Origin: Perkinsus marinus ATCC 50983
Lineage: Eukaryota > Perkinsozoa > Perkinsida > Perkinsidae
Assembly (NCBI RefSeq): GCF_000006405.1
Contig: NW_003206658.1
Location: 376,474 to 440,473 of the forward strand
Direction of reading: 5' to 3'
DNA length: 64,000 nucleotides
A program made the position numbers and the translations under genes. The notes under the pieces are model-generated. The model searched no databases. It saw only the letters and a list, made by a program, of their open reading frames with translations, and was not told the origin of the DNA. Of this stretch, positions 40,149 to 50,716 are shown piece after piece (positions within the stretch are counted from its first letter, which is position 1; each line of letters begins with the position of its first letter).

Positions 40149-42602
40149 TCAACAACAACGAGCATCAAGGAATTCAGCCAGCCCTTCATGCCCACTTTTC
40201 CGGGCGAGAATAGCAGGAGTTTGCCCCCTAACATCGGGCGTCTTCCTAAGCTTCCTAAAGACGTCAAATGTGAGTAACCATCGACAGATATCTCCATGGC
40301 CCCCATACGCCGCCTTATGCAGAGCTGTGTGGCCCTGGTCATTGCCCTGAGCTAGTTCCTCAGGGCTCAGTACTGAAGAGCACCACTTCATTGTCTTTAG
40401 CTGGCCCGACAACGCTGCGAAGTGAGTTACTATACACCCCCATCGATTAACATGATGGGCATCCGCGCCTCGGGCGACCAATGCGTCACACACTTGAGGG
40501 GAGCCTCCCCAGCATGCGAGCTGTAGCGGAGTAGTGCCATCCTTAGTCTCGGTGTCCACAGGCACATCACAGTCATCAAGGAGCCAATCCAGCATGCCCA
40601 TTCTGCCGTTCCGTGCCGCCCAGTGAAGGGCGTTGCGACCGCTCTTGTGGTCACAGTAGTGAGGGTTTCCACCCACTTGAAATAGAACCTTGCAGACCCG
40701 CAAGTGACCAGCACCAGCAGCATAATGCAAGGGGGAGGACCCAAAGCGATCAGTAACGGTAGTGGTCTTGTCTTGGATCTCCTCTATAGTGTAGGTGTCC
40801 AGCACCGAGCCATCTTGACAAGCAGACAAAAACGGGTCCAACTTCTTCGCCTTCTTCTCAGCCTTCTTAACGGCTACTGGAACCACCGTATTTGCCTTTG
40901 CCAGCTCCTCTATGTAGCCAAAGAAAGAGTCGGCTCGGGCATGCGCAAAGACGTGCTCAACATCAACGACCACTCCCAACGCTTCGGAAAGGCTCTCAAC
41001 CAGAACCACAGCCAGGAGGGAAGTGACTCCTTGACTGGCCAGCGAGGCGTCGTCAAGCACCTCGAACCCGAGCACTTCACTCACGCATTTCCGTATGCGT
41101 CCTCGCGGGCTGGTGGGCATTTGTGGTCGCCTCCGACCCTTGGTGACGGAGTAGGCTGACAAGGCTCTCCGATCCAACTTGCCGTTGGCCGTAACTGGCA
41201 AGGATGGTAACGATGTGAACCATGTTGGTATCATATACGGTGGCAATGTCCTCGACAGCTCTCGACGGAGACTGACCACGTCGATGTGTGAGGGGTCCGC
41301 CGTTATGAATGCGGCCAGATGGTCCCTATAGGGCACTACCGCACACTGACTGGTCTCAGCTAGCTGCTCTTTGAGGACCTTCTCAACTTCCCCTAGTTCG
41401 ATACGGTACCCTCGCACCTTCACCTGGGAGTCGTCCAACCTGCCCAAGTATACGTAGTCACCACCGCGATGAGGATCCAACCTGACTCGATCGCCAGTAG
41501 CATACCAACCATCCACACAAAAACCACCAGCCGACCCCTTGGGGCGTCTGAAGTACCCCAGGGCCACCCCCGCGCCACCAATGATAAGCTCACCATCAGC
41601 ACTGATTTTGAAAGTAGTGTTCCGAATAGGACGACCGATAGGCACAGGCCCATCCTCATCTGGCAACACTTGGTACGTGCTCGACCAGATAGTAGTCTCG
41701 GTGGGGCCGTAGCAGTTGAGGACCTTCGAGGCAACGTCACAGAGGCACCTTAGATGGGCTGGGAAGGGCTCGCCCCCACAGAGGATCTGCAGTCCACTGT
41801 TGAGCCCCATGGCTCTCTCCAACAGCCCAGCAGCTACCAACAGTTGCCACATCGTAGGGGTAGCCTGCATCAAGTCAATGGAGTCCTCAATGAGCATGTT
41901 GAGTATCTTAGGTGCACTCCTACACGTCTCGGTGTCAGCGATGATGCACTGCCTTCCCGTCGTGAGTGGCAGCATATACTCCAATACGGAGATGTCGAAC
42001 TGGAAGGTGGTCACCGCCAGCAGCCGACGCCAGTCTGGTCCGAGCTCAGCAGCGAAGTGCTCTAACACATTGACGACACTAGTGTGGGACACCACTACAC
42101 CCTTAGGCCGACCAGACGAGCCACTCGTGAACATTATGTACGCTGGTGCTGACCTCTCATCACACTCCTTTTCAATAGCCTGAGAATCTTCCAACCGGTC
42201 GAGCTCGTCGATCCCAACGACTCTGCCGTTGACCGATGACAAGTCAATGGTACTCCGACCAGTGGTGACTATCAAAAGGTCACAGTCACCCTCCTCAGCC
42301 ACTTGTTGCGCTCTACTATCTGGGGTGAGGTCAGCATCGAGGGGGATCATAGTGCAGTCGAGTTTCCACAGCGCTAGGGCAGTGACGACGAAAGACACTC
42401 CTCGTTGTAGGAGTAGGAGCACTCTCGAACCCGACACCAAACCGTACTGGCGTGACAATACGGCCGCCCGGACCTCCACCACGCGGCGAAGCTGCTGATA
42501 AGTGAAGACAGCAGCGTTACATCGTAGGGCGATGTTGTCCGGAAACTCGACTGCCGCCGCCACGAAGTCGAGCCAGAGGTTGTCATAAAGCAAGTGCTCC
42601 AT
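40149..42602 (-). CDS. Adenylation-thiolation protein with C-terminal ankyrin repeats
   Basis: Intronless, 817 aa from ATG 42602 (MEHLLYDNLW). Residues about 1-500 are an NRPS-type adenylation domain: A3 YIMFTSGSSGRPKGVVVSHT, A4 FQFDISVLEYMLPL with the Asp that contacts an alpha-amino group, A5 NCYGPTETTIWSS, A7 YATGDRVRL, A8 GRLDDSQVKVRGYRIELGEV and A10 NGKLDRRAL. A carrier domain follows (QGVTSLLAVVLVESL, phosphopantetheine Ser in GVTSL). A Lys-rich linker leads into at least five ankyrin repeats (SSPLHYAAGAGHLRVCKVLF; GRNALHWAARNGRMGMLDWL; GTTPLQLACWGGSPQVCDAL; GHTALHKAAYGGHGDICRWL). No condensation, reductase or thioesterase domain is encoded. It should activate an amino acid and tether it to the carrier; the acceptor and product are unknown. 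The ankyrins probably recruit a partner. Confidence 0.9.
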   Translation of the reverse strand: MEHLLYDNLWLDFVAAAVEFPDNIALRCNAAVFTYQQLRRVVEVRAAVLSRQYGLVSGSRVLLLLQRGVSFVVTALALWKLDCTMIPLDADLTPDSRAQQVAEEGDCDLLIVTTGRSTIDLSSVNGRVVGIDELDRLEDSQAIEKECDERSAPAYIMFTSGSSGRPKGVVVSHTSVVNVLEHFAAELGPDWRRLLAVTTFQFDISVLEYMLPLTTGRQCIIADTETCRSAPKILNMLIEDSIDLMQATPTMWQLLVAAGLLERAMGLNSGLQILCGGEPFPAHLRCLCDVASKVLNCYGPTETTIWSSTYQVLPDEDGPVPIGRPIRNTTFKISADGELIIGGAGVALGYFRRPKGSAGGFCVDGWYATGDRVRLDPHRGGDYVYLGRLDDSQVKVRGYRIELGEVEKVLKEQLAETSQCAVVPYRDHLAAFITADPSHIDVVSLRRELSRTLPPYMIPTWFTSLPSLPVTANGKLDRRALSAYSVTKGRRRPQMPTSPRGRIRKCVSEVLGFEVLDDASLASQGVTSLLAVVLVESLSEALGVVVDVEHVFAHARADSFFGYIEELAKANTVVPVAVKKAEKKAKKLDPFLSACQDGSVLDTYTIEEIQDKTTTVTDRFGSSPLHYAAGAGHLRVCKVLFQVGGNPHYCDHKSGRNALHWAARNGRMGMLDWLLDDCDVPVDTETKDGTTPLQLACWGGSPQVCDALVARGADAHHVNRWGCIVTHFAALSGQLKTMKWCSSVLSPEELAQGNDQGHTALHKAAYGGHGDICRWLLTFDVFRKLRKTPDVRGQTPAILARKSGHEGLAEFLDARCC

Positions 42603-43596
42603 GCATTGAGTTCTGAGTCCACTGTTCACCTCCCGACTGCTATAACACAACTATAGAGTGTGGGTGGAAGTATCTAGGGTTGAATCGATACTCAGTAGTG
42701 CGTATTCAGACTGGCAGCTATTGTCATCATGCACAGACTACTTCGTCACACATCTGGTCACAACCAAGGCGCCTGAGGGAAAGTCAACTCAACTAGCGAT
42801 GGTTACACTGACGATATTTCAGTCTGGTGTGGGAGAATATGCACATGGTCAACTACATGCGTAGATGACATTTGCGGAAATTCCGATGAAAAACGAGGGA
42901 ATTCTCATCGGTTTCTGTACAGTTACACCTAAAACTCAGCTGAGGAAAGCAAACATATATTCCAACAATGTTTCGATCACAAAATCATCACCAGGAGGAA
43001 GCCTCAACTCACCTCTAGCGCCATAGTGACATATAGCTGACTGCAGTCAAGCAGCATAAGAAAGAAATCACGGAGATGCAAGTACAGAAATTCGCATACA
43101 AGCAACGCATCGACACTTTGATAAATTGCGCTCAGCAACCAATCGTATTGGGATAAAAAATTCATAAAAAATGACAATCAGAACTCTCCTCAATCCCCAT
43201 CGATTTCGCCACGCCACGCGATAATGAATCAATAGAAGAATTAGCAGAGTGACCACGGACCGATTTTGCAATGTTGCGTACACCTGACGCCATTGGCAAC
43301 TGCAAGCGCAAGCGTTTACAATAGCACACCGCTTAGTTACTTGGATAAAGTAATTCTACAATGACATATACCAACTACAGCGTTACCCCAAAAAGAGGTT
43401 GAATAAATATACACGTCGTATACGAGATGAGCACACACCGGGGAGAGGCGGTCCTCGTGCATCAGAAATGTTCAAACAATAACAGAATTTGCTGACGGTC
43501 TCCTTCCGTGCGGCACCTGACCCGAAGGAAGAATCTCGATCGCTTCTGCTGATGTGTGAGAAAAGTAGCAATGCATGAACAATCAAAATACATTGA
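42603..43596. other. Intergenic, upstream of the adenylation gene
   Basis: Contains MITE A14 and otherwise only unconvincing short frames. Confidence 0.5.
42835..42970. mobile_element. MITE family A, copy 14
   Basis: GGTGTGGGAGAATATGCACA then TGGTCAACTACATGCGTAGA, ending CATATATTCCAACAATG. Confidence 0.8.
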
Positions 43597-43668
43597 GGGT
43601 GTGTAGCTCAGTACTAGAGCGGCTGACTGCAGATCAGCAGGTCCTCGGTTCAAATCCGGGCGCGCCCT
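43597..43668 (+). tRNA. tRNA-Cys (GCA)
   Basis: Acceptor arms GGGTGTG/CGCGCCC (with two G-U pairs), A box TAGCTCAGTACTAGAGCGG, anticodon loop CTGCAGA between CTGA/TCAG giving GCA, and B box GGTTCAAATCC. 72 nt, no intron. It lies between convergent-side genes on the opposite strand. Confidence 0.92.
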
Positions 43669-43989
43669 TAATTCCACTACCGGTGACCTTTTGCCATACA
43701 CACTCATCACATTCGGCTTACTACAATCCCTTTGAACCGAGCTCGAGTAGTCCATGATACAGAAATTCAGCTACGACTACTCTTCCCAGCTCCCAACCTC
43801 CCAACTCACATCCCGCACTTGACGACAAATTTCCCCTGCCTCAGCAGGAGCAGCAGCAGCAGCAACGATGATAATAACAAGAGTACAGAATTCAGGATAG
43901 ATGCTTCTACATACGCATGCAAGTATACCTAACACGACCACCTCGCTCCTTCCCATTGTCCTTCAACTCACACCGTGGCATCCAGCGAC

Positions 43990-45271
43990 GGCTACAAACC
44001 GTCTAGATCCAGCTCATCCACGCAGTCAAGTTCCAAAGCTGATAATTCACTGCCCGTCATCTCGTCATCAGTCATATCCCTCAGCACGTCATCGTCATCA
44101 TCGACTTCAGAACCGATGTCCCTACTGCTAGTCTTAGGGCCTCCACAGAATTCTCGAGCCGCCGGATCTGACAATGCGCCAGACATGTACACAATGAGAA
44201 CAAATCGTAGCTCCACACTACAGCATTTCTGAGCAGCTCCTCGTTCCCGCACTATTGGGGTGAGCGCTGATGGACTAGAGACCGCCGTTGACGAGGAGAT
44301 TGTACTACAGCATGACCCCGCGGCCTGATAACAATGTTAAGTCGTGTAGCATTATTCCAATAAGGAACAGTAGGATAATTACCATCCTCAAGGGCGGAGT
44401 GCAACCCCCAACCTCAGCAGTATCATCCATGATGTCATCAGCAGTGGCATCCTCTTTACCAGCAGCTACGACTGCTTCTAGTGCAGCTGCTGTCGCGTAC
44501 AATCTTACGTACTCTAAGAGCGGGTAATACTTCCTCATAATAAGCGCCTTTGTAATAACTATCATTCCATCTCTCGTACGCCACCAAACAGGCGTGCTAC
44601 AGCAGGGAATTTCAACGACGATGATACTTCAACAGTTTCCCACAAGGCACGCAATACTCACCTTGGCACTTGTAGTCATAGGCCGTCTTATCTCTGAGCA
44701 TAAGGGCAGCCGCTTCCGGGTTCAATGGATCCGACGGGTTTGGGTATCTGCCACCACCAGGTAGTCATCTCCCATACCCTTCCTACACGTCTTACGCTAA
44801 CAATTGTGGCAAGAAGACGTCGAATATGTTGACAAGAGAGTACAAGGGAGTCCAGGTTTGATTTATAACATCCAAGCACACCGAGCCGCTCCGCTCGTCT
44901 ATATTTGGGTGGTAAATCCTGAAGCACATCAGCAGTCTTCATTGAAGTGATCGTATTCCGACCTGTTCTTGAAACCTATACTCGGACTCTGAAATGGGTA
45001 CTGCTCCGGTAACTCTACGTGTATTCGGAATACCCCACCCTTGTACGGCGCTGGCAGGCATCAACTCCCGTGGGAGAAGGGTCACAAGCCTCTTACATTC
45101 GGCAGGTGCGTAAAAGAGCACCGAGAAGTCCTGTGTGACGTTCTTCGACTCCGGATCGACATCAACTTCATAGCCGGCTCGCATCCTGAGCAGGAGTGGA
45201 GCTGGGCTGATCCAGTTGGCAGCCTACAATCTAGCGAAGTCCGTATGCTTCCGATTCGTTGCTTGGGACAT
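43990..45271 (-). CDS. UBE2H: Ubiquitin-conjugating enzyme E2 H type
   Basis: Start ATG 45271. Exons join as [101 protein letters not shown] and [20 protein letters not shown] then TAYDYKCQ. Introns are 42, 46, 44 and about 47 nt. Catalytic Cys in GSVCLDV; HPN motif present. The [18 protein letters not shown] and YPNPSDPLN blocks are specific to UBE2H/Ubc8, the CTLH/GID-complex E2. After a larger intron come [19 protein letters not shown] (about 44515) and an acidic tail at 44165-43990 ([20 protein letters not shown]), as expected for this subfamily. The exact splice into the tail is not fixed. It is head-to-head with the WD40 gene. Confidence 0.9.
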
Positions 45272-45611
45272 GGATGATCAATAACAGAATTTTGTAGACA
45301 AAACGTTCAAGGGTACTGCTGAGAGGAGCATAAGTCGTGGCTAAACACGAGGGGACCAACATAAGGAGACTGCTGCTACATCGCTGGGTGCAGCCACATA
45401 ACGATTTTCCAATCGAATTAAACGTGAATGCACGAACATCTTTAGGGCGAGGCCTCCCCCCTCGTTTGGGGGGAAGTATTCCAGAAGTCCACGACAACAA
45501 CGGTTCCCATGCGTATGTCGCATAATCGTGCGTCATTTATTCCGTATCAGGGTCGGAATTTTCACGGAGCGTAATCGTCGGAAATCTCCATTTGAGCTTC
45601 TCACGAAGACA

Positions 45612-46850
45612 ATGCGGTTGGATCCCGCCTGCCGCTTGACTGGTCATGAGGCATGTGTTGTCCGAGGGACCTTCAACACCCACGACAAATTAGCAACAGC
45701 CAGCGCTGACACTTCCGTGAAGATATGGGATCTTGCCGAAGGAAGGTGATGGGCCGCCTCAACAATGCACTGCAATTGGGCCTGTTTCGTATCTTGCACG
45801 CTCAACCTTAAGATACGCCTTTCTCAGATTGATCTCGACTCTAGGTGGTTCCCACACTCAGTCTCTAACGGACTGTGCGTGGCATGGCAGTGGCAATTGG
45901 CTCGTCACTGCTTGTGAAGGAGGAGCCCTCTACCTATGGGATACGAGGACGGGTCAGTCTCTCTCAAGCCATCTCTATACCGTAAATCGAGTACATCGCG
46001 CAACCATACCCGTTTCTGTGTGACTACGTACACTGTACAAGGCCGGTGTGGGCTAGACGTGCTTGACAGGCCATTACCATAGTTGCTGTAGTTGGCGATG
46101 CTGTTGGTGGTCAGGCACGTCAGTGGGGTCCGCCAAATGTGATGATCCAACGTATTGTGTGTCATTGGGGAAGTCCCCCAACTCGTGCTCCTTGGCCACT
46201 GGTGACAGTCGAGGAGTCCTCTCCTTGTGGGACGTTCGACAATGTGAGTATAATGCGACGTTATGGTCTAGTGGGATGAGGGTGTTGTTGCGAATCCGGC
46301 GGTTGTCGGTTCGATTCGTGGCCGCTGCATTTACAACTAACCCTCTCTTGCACAGTTGCCTCCCTCTCCAGCCACTATCCCTCGGACCAGAACAAACCCC
46401 ACATCGAGGCCATCGCCTCCCACAGCCCCTTATCCTCCGTTCAACATGCTCAGGACGACTCCGTCATAGTACTAGGGACTCCAACACTCACTGCCCACAA
46501 GCTCTAACAGGTCACCGCAGGACTGGATGGGAATATCCGACTGTGGTCCTCCTGGTCCGTCGACTGTTTGCGGACTCTCGGCGCTGGTGCTAGTGGTACT
46601 GAGTGCATGGGAGCGACGATTGCCTCGAGTGATATCAGGGATAAGTAAGGACGCCTGAGGGTGATGGTTGGTCGAATGCCTCCACAGGTCAGTTCCTGTT
46701 TACATCGCGGGTCTGTATTCTGACGGTCTTGCACGAGTGTGGGATCTGAGGTCTCATCGCTCTATGAGGTACTGCTCCCGTCCTGTGTGTTGGGGTGAGG
46801 GCTCAGCTGTGGAATGTGAGACACTTACTTTAGGTGGCTCCATGGCATAG
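45612..46850 (+). CDS. WD40-repeat protein
   Basis: ATG 45612: MRLDPACRLTGHEACVVRG, then KLATASADTSVKIWDLAEGR (to 45748). Later exons read HTQSLTDCAWHGSGNWLVTA then CEGGALYLWDTRTGQ, SLATGDSRGVLSLWDVRQCE, TAGLDGNIRLWSSWSVDCLR and VYIAGLYSDGLARVWDLRSH. Five or more GH...WD units are visible, enough for one propeller of about 300 residues. Intron 1 carries a complete GTATCTT foldback and a later intron a T-arm-like GGTTCGATTCG (46309). The specific orthologue is not recognised. Confidence 0.75.
45787..45820 (+). repeat. GTATCTT foldback in WD40-gene intron 1
   Basis: TTTCGTATCTTGCACGCTCA then ACCTTAAGATACG; 8-bp stem CGTATCTT/AAGATACG. Sense, as in the PH-gene copy. Confidence 0.8.
46304..46320 (+). 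repeat. T-arm-like motif in WD40-gene intron
   Basis: TGTCGGTTCGATTCGTG with no surrounding cloverleaf; follows the donor after WDVRQCE. Confidence 0.5.
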
Positions 46851-48099
46851 AGCAGCCGGGTGTGAAGTCGGTCGCCAATGAGGTGGGAAGACATAACTGA
46901 TAGAATTATCGTCAAATAGATATGCCGACGTCTCTTTCAGTTTGCAGCTAGTAGTCGATCGCAGTCCGTGCAGGGGTCGCCTGAGTCTACATCAACCAAA
47001 GCGCCTTCCACCAGCGATGGAGAAAAAATAAAGAACTTCTGCCGGCCGTGCATTAGCATACTTGGGAGAGAACGTAATATACTCTAGAATTGATGTGCTT
47101 CGCTCCGCTGTGTCGATCGTGATTTTTCACTCCGGTCAGAATCAAGTGATAGTCCAGTGATGTACATGCCGGGTCTTGACCGGCGTGTATACGCTGTTGT
47201 TTTGAAGTCGGGTAGAGCAGTGGGGAAGTCGCCCGTGGGCCACACTTGCCCGATATCGAGCATTTCCTGTAACTCAACGGGGGAGGTCCTGGTAGGCCTC
47301 TGGTGCATCTTACTACTGCCGGTTACCCTCGAATAGTATTGGGTGTAGGTCAGTACGGGCTACGGTCGTGACGCGAGTGCGATGGTCTGGCACGTGCGGG
47401 AAGGCGGTGTCTCGATGGATGGGGATGTTGAAGAGCTGCCAGAAGAAGCCTTCCATGAGGTCCCTCCGCAAATTGCGGGTCTTAAAGTGCTTTGATCGTG
47501 CATATCATTGTTTTAATTTATGTTTCATTTTGGACTTCCGAAATCGAGTTTCTTCAAGACGTGTCTGCGGTGTGGTTTGTCGTGAGCATTGGAGGGGGTT
47601 CTAAAGTCCTTGTGTGATGAATGTGACATAAGACTGGCTGTTTGAATGTGATGAACGATGAGGATGGGACGACTTCGGGCGTGACACGATATGGTTGGTG
47701 TCACCCTTAAGCGATACGGCTTCGGTCGCGTTACTGAAAAGACTCGGGTCCGTATGCGGGAGAATGTTCCCGAGGCTGGGGTGTAGACTAAGTGAGATCG
47801 AGTCTTGAAGGCTGCAGGTTATTCCTTTAATCTCGGTAATATGGTGCGGACGAACGCCAATGAAGATCGATACACCTTCTTCGTTGAGTGGTACGATCAG
47901 ACTGCCGAACTGTTCAGGCGGTATCAACTGACGTAATGATGGGTGGCAACGGATAGCATCGGGTTGGTCGTCAGTATGTGCCAGTCCGGACGGCGCTGGT
48001 GCATGCTTGAGGGGGGATTAGATTAGGATTGATATTTCCAGTCATCGACTGAACCTGCTTAGGGCATGCGCGTGCATTCGCGTGAGTAGCGTGTAGCTG
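46851..48099 (-). other. Possible unrecognised (-) gene between WD40 and NME7
   Basis: Two (-) open frames look somewhat coding. 47927-47601 begins near PPEQFGSLIVPLNEEGVSIF then IGVRPHHITEIKGITC, and 47308-47084 contains SPVELQEMLDIGQVWPTGDF then PTALPDFKTTAYTRR. No family is recognised and no splice sites could be proven. The rest of the interval shows nothing. Confidence 0.3.
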
Positions 48100-50602
48100 A
48101 TGAGTCCTTCGACGCAAATCAATGTATTGCGTGAGTGGAAGTAGTGTTGCTGTGGAATATTGAGTAAATGATCGCTGCTTGAAGTTGGTGTTGGTTGCAG
48201 TTCAACAGGTCGTTTAGCTCAGTCGGTTAGAGCATCGTGCTAATAACGCGAGGGTCGCAGGTTCGAGCCCTGCATCGACCATTTTGTTAGTGTGTCCCTC
48301 CTCGTCAGCTACCTATTATAAACCACACCAGAGGCTGCAACGGATCGGCTTCCATCTTGTTCAGATACTTCCTTCGCGATGGCACCTTGGAAATGTACGA
48401 CATCAAAAATCGTCGCCGTAGGTTCGAGTGGGCCGCTCATATCGTTGAAAGTTGTGGCACCTCCGTCCCTACATCCATGCCATTCAGCGTTCCTCAAGCG
48501 CTGCGAGTTCCCAGGGGTAACTGCGGAGGACCTTTCCATCGGTTCTACGATTACCGTGTACTCCAGGCAGTTGAAGATCGTGGAATACGCGGATGAGGTA
48601 TTACCGTCGAGCACCAAGCCGTGGCAGGATTCAGCGTTGGTTTTTTCAACACGTTAGGGGTTGTGTCGCCTTGTGTAGTTCACTCGAACCAAGCTGGAGA
48701 CTTTGAAGGGACGCACACTGGCCATGATCAAGCCAGATGCTTACAACCATATAGGGGAGATATTGACTGCTATCGTGAAGGCTGGGTGGGGGGAGAAGCT
48801 CCTCTCGAGAGGTGGCGAAGTTGGTTTTTCTCCCCACTAGGTTTGTCATCAAGAACCTCCGAATGTGCAAGCTAGACCGTCGGGCCGCGGAGGAGTTCTA
48901 TCGTGACCATAAGGGGAAGAGCTTTTTTGATGATTTGATCAGGTGAGAGCCACTCTTGGGAACCTCCGTATCCGTTGAGATAGCGGTCACGGGACTGTTA
49001 TCGTTTGCCAGCCAATGCATATCTGCAATCTAAATGTCTACAGTGCGCAGTTGGATATGATCGTCGAGTGGTCGGACGGCGTCTGAAGGAGTATTCGTTC
49101 ATAGGAACCATCATTTCATCGATATTAGTTTTTTATTAATAAATCATGTATAATAGTACTACAAGAAGAACTAGCAGTCGTATCACGACTAATATCATGT
49201 GCCATTTGCATTGGATTACATTTCTCCGACTCGACGGCGCACCTTCCCAGGTTCCCCAGATTATTCCCATTAGGCGTTCGCGATTGGTCAATACTCCCCT
49301 CAGATTCGTTACATCCGATGCTGTTGTGGCAATAGAACTGTGGGGGGATGGCGCTGTGACCAAATGGAGGCAGCTGGTTGAAGGAGATCTACGCCCGAGG
49401 TAGCGTCTCCTCAAATCCCTGCGTCTCTATAGGGTCCACCGGTCGGGAAATTATGTGGGAATGCTGTGGGTGTCTGTGGGTGTTGAATGAGATTTAGTTA
49501 CCTTCGGCTCATGCTGTTTATTGTAGCACCCTATCACATTAGGGCTAGCCTTTACGATGAGCATCATCCCTTTATCACTTGGCTCAGATTCGGAACTGAT
49601 GCCACTCGAAACGCAGTGCATGGCAGTGACTCAGCCGAGAACGCTACTCGAGAGATTGATTTCTTCTTTGGTACTTTCAAGCGAGTGGAAGCTGCTCCCT
49701 TTTGATGCCGTTTGTTATTCAGGCAGCAACTCCCCGGCTGAGGAGACTGCGATCTTCAACAACTGCACTTGTTGCGTCATCAGGCCACATGTGAGTGTTG
49801 CTAGTGAACTCGCATGGAATGGTCTCACTCGATCAGGTTGCGAATACACCACAAGTTGGAGAAATAGTACAGAGGGTTCTGGATAACGGGTGAGAGGGTT
49901 AAGAACCAGAGAGGCACATTCGTTGTTGATTATATGGTCTCGTGGCCTAATGGATAAGGCGTTGGTCTTCGGAACCAAAGATTGTGGGTTCGAGTCCTAC
50001 CGAGATCGCTTTTTCAGTTTCGAAATTGCTGCTATGCGCTGGTGTACCTTGGACAAGCGTTCATCTGAGGAGTTCCTCGAGGTAAGACGCACTCGTCCCA
50101 GAACTGAGCTGGAACTCCCTATTCGTGGCTTCCAAGCTTATAGCATATATGCCGTCGGATTCGAGCTGGGCACGTTTCGTTGCAGCGGTTCACGTGACTG
50201 TGATCTGTTCCAAGACCGCTGGCGCAAAATTCATCTATCGTAACCGCAAGTATGTAGCTCATCAGGTCTATAGTGGAGTCCTCCCCGAGTACACGATGCA
50301 GGTGAACGATCTCTGTGGCGGTCCCTCACTGGCCCTTGAGGTCATTAGCCCTTCTCTCTGATGTGTATGCATCGGGCGTGTAGATACGGCAAGAGTCTGC
50401 TGTGGAAGCCTTCAGAAAGTTCGTAGGGCCCCATGATCCTCAAATCGCCAAGGCCCTCAGGCCAGGTAGAGGTATATCCTCTCATACCACAGTTGACCGG
50501 TGGTACCCAGGCACACTGAGAGCCGCCTTTGGCATCGATAGAGTGAAGAATGCTGTACACTGTACGGATCTTGAAGAGGACGGTCAGCTGGAAGTCGAGT
50601 AA
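48100..50602 (+). CDS. NME7: Nucleoside diphosphate kinase 7 (DM10 + two NDPK domains)
   Basis: ATG 48100: MSPSTQINVLREW, spliced (intron 48141-48331) to GCNGSASILFRYFLRDGTLE then MYDIKNR. This DM10 module continues FLKRCEFPGVTAEDLSIGST and YSRQLKIVEYADE. NDPK domain 1: TLAMIKPDAYNHIGEILTAI, VKNLRMCKLDRRAAEEFYRD, SDAVVAIELWGDGAVTKWRQ, RNAVHGSDSAENATREIDFF. NDPK domain 2: NNCTCCVIRPH, AAMRWCTLDKRSSEEFLE, GGPSLALEVI, FRKFVGPHDPQIAKALRPG, LRAAFGIDRVKNAVHCTDLE then EDGQLEVE-stop at 50602. Both phosphohistidine sites (NAVHG, NAVHC) are present. In other organisms NME7 is in the gamma-tubulin ring complex and axoneme, consistent with the dynein gene here. Two introns each contain a tRNA gene on the same strand. 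Confidence 0.93.
48208..48281 (+). tRNA. tRNA-Ile (AAT), inside NME7 intron 1
   Basis: GGTCGTT...ATCGACC-A acceptor (one T-T mismatch), A box TAGCTCAGTCGG, anticodon loop CTAATAA (AAT), T arm GCAGGTTCGAGCCCTGC, followed by TTTT. Lies within intron 48141-48331. Confidence 0.93.
49936..50008 (+). tRNA. tRNA-Arg (TCG), inside an NME7 intron
   Basis: GGTCTCG/CGAGATC acceptor, A box TGGCCTAATGG, anticodon stem-loop TTGGT-CTTCGGA-ACCAA (TCG), and GGGTTCGAGTCCTACC T arm. The Pol III terminator T-run 50010-50014 is also the pyrimidine tract of the ttttcag acceptor that starts the next NME7 exon (FEIAAMRW). Confidence 0.93.
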
Positions 50603-50716
50603 GTCCAGTATAAGGCATTTTGTCTTCCTCTATGGGGGAGATACACTTCCAGTGCGGCCCACAGTGCCACGACTGTCTTCAATTCAACGACTCTGGCTCT
50701 ATCGTGAGCTCACGAG

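Noticed and set aside
40149-42602. Full non-ribosomal peptide synthetase or bacterial contamination
   Set aside because: Only A and T domains occur, fused to ankyrins. The gene lies in a block of eukaryotic, intron-bearing genes with MITEs on both sides.
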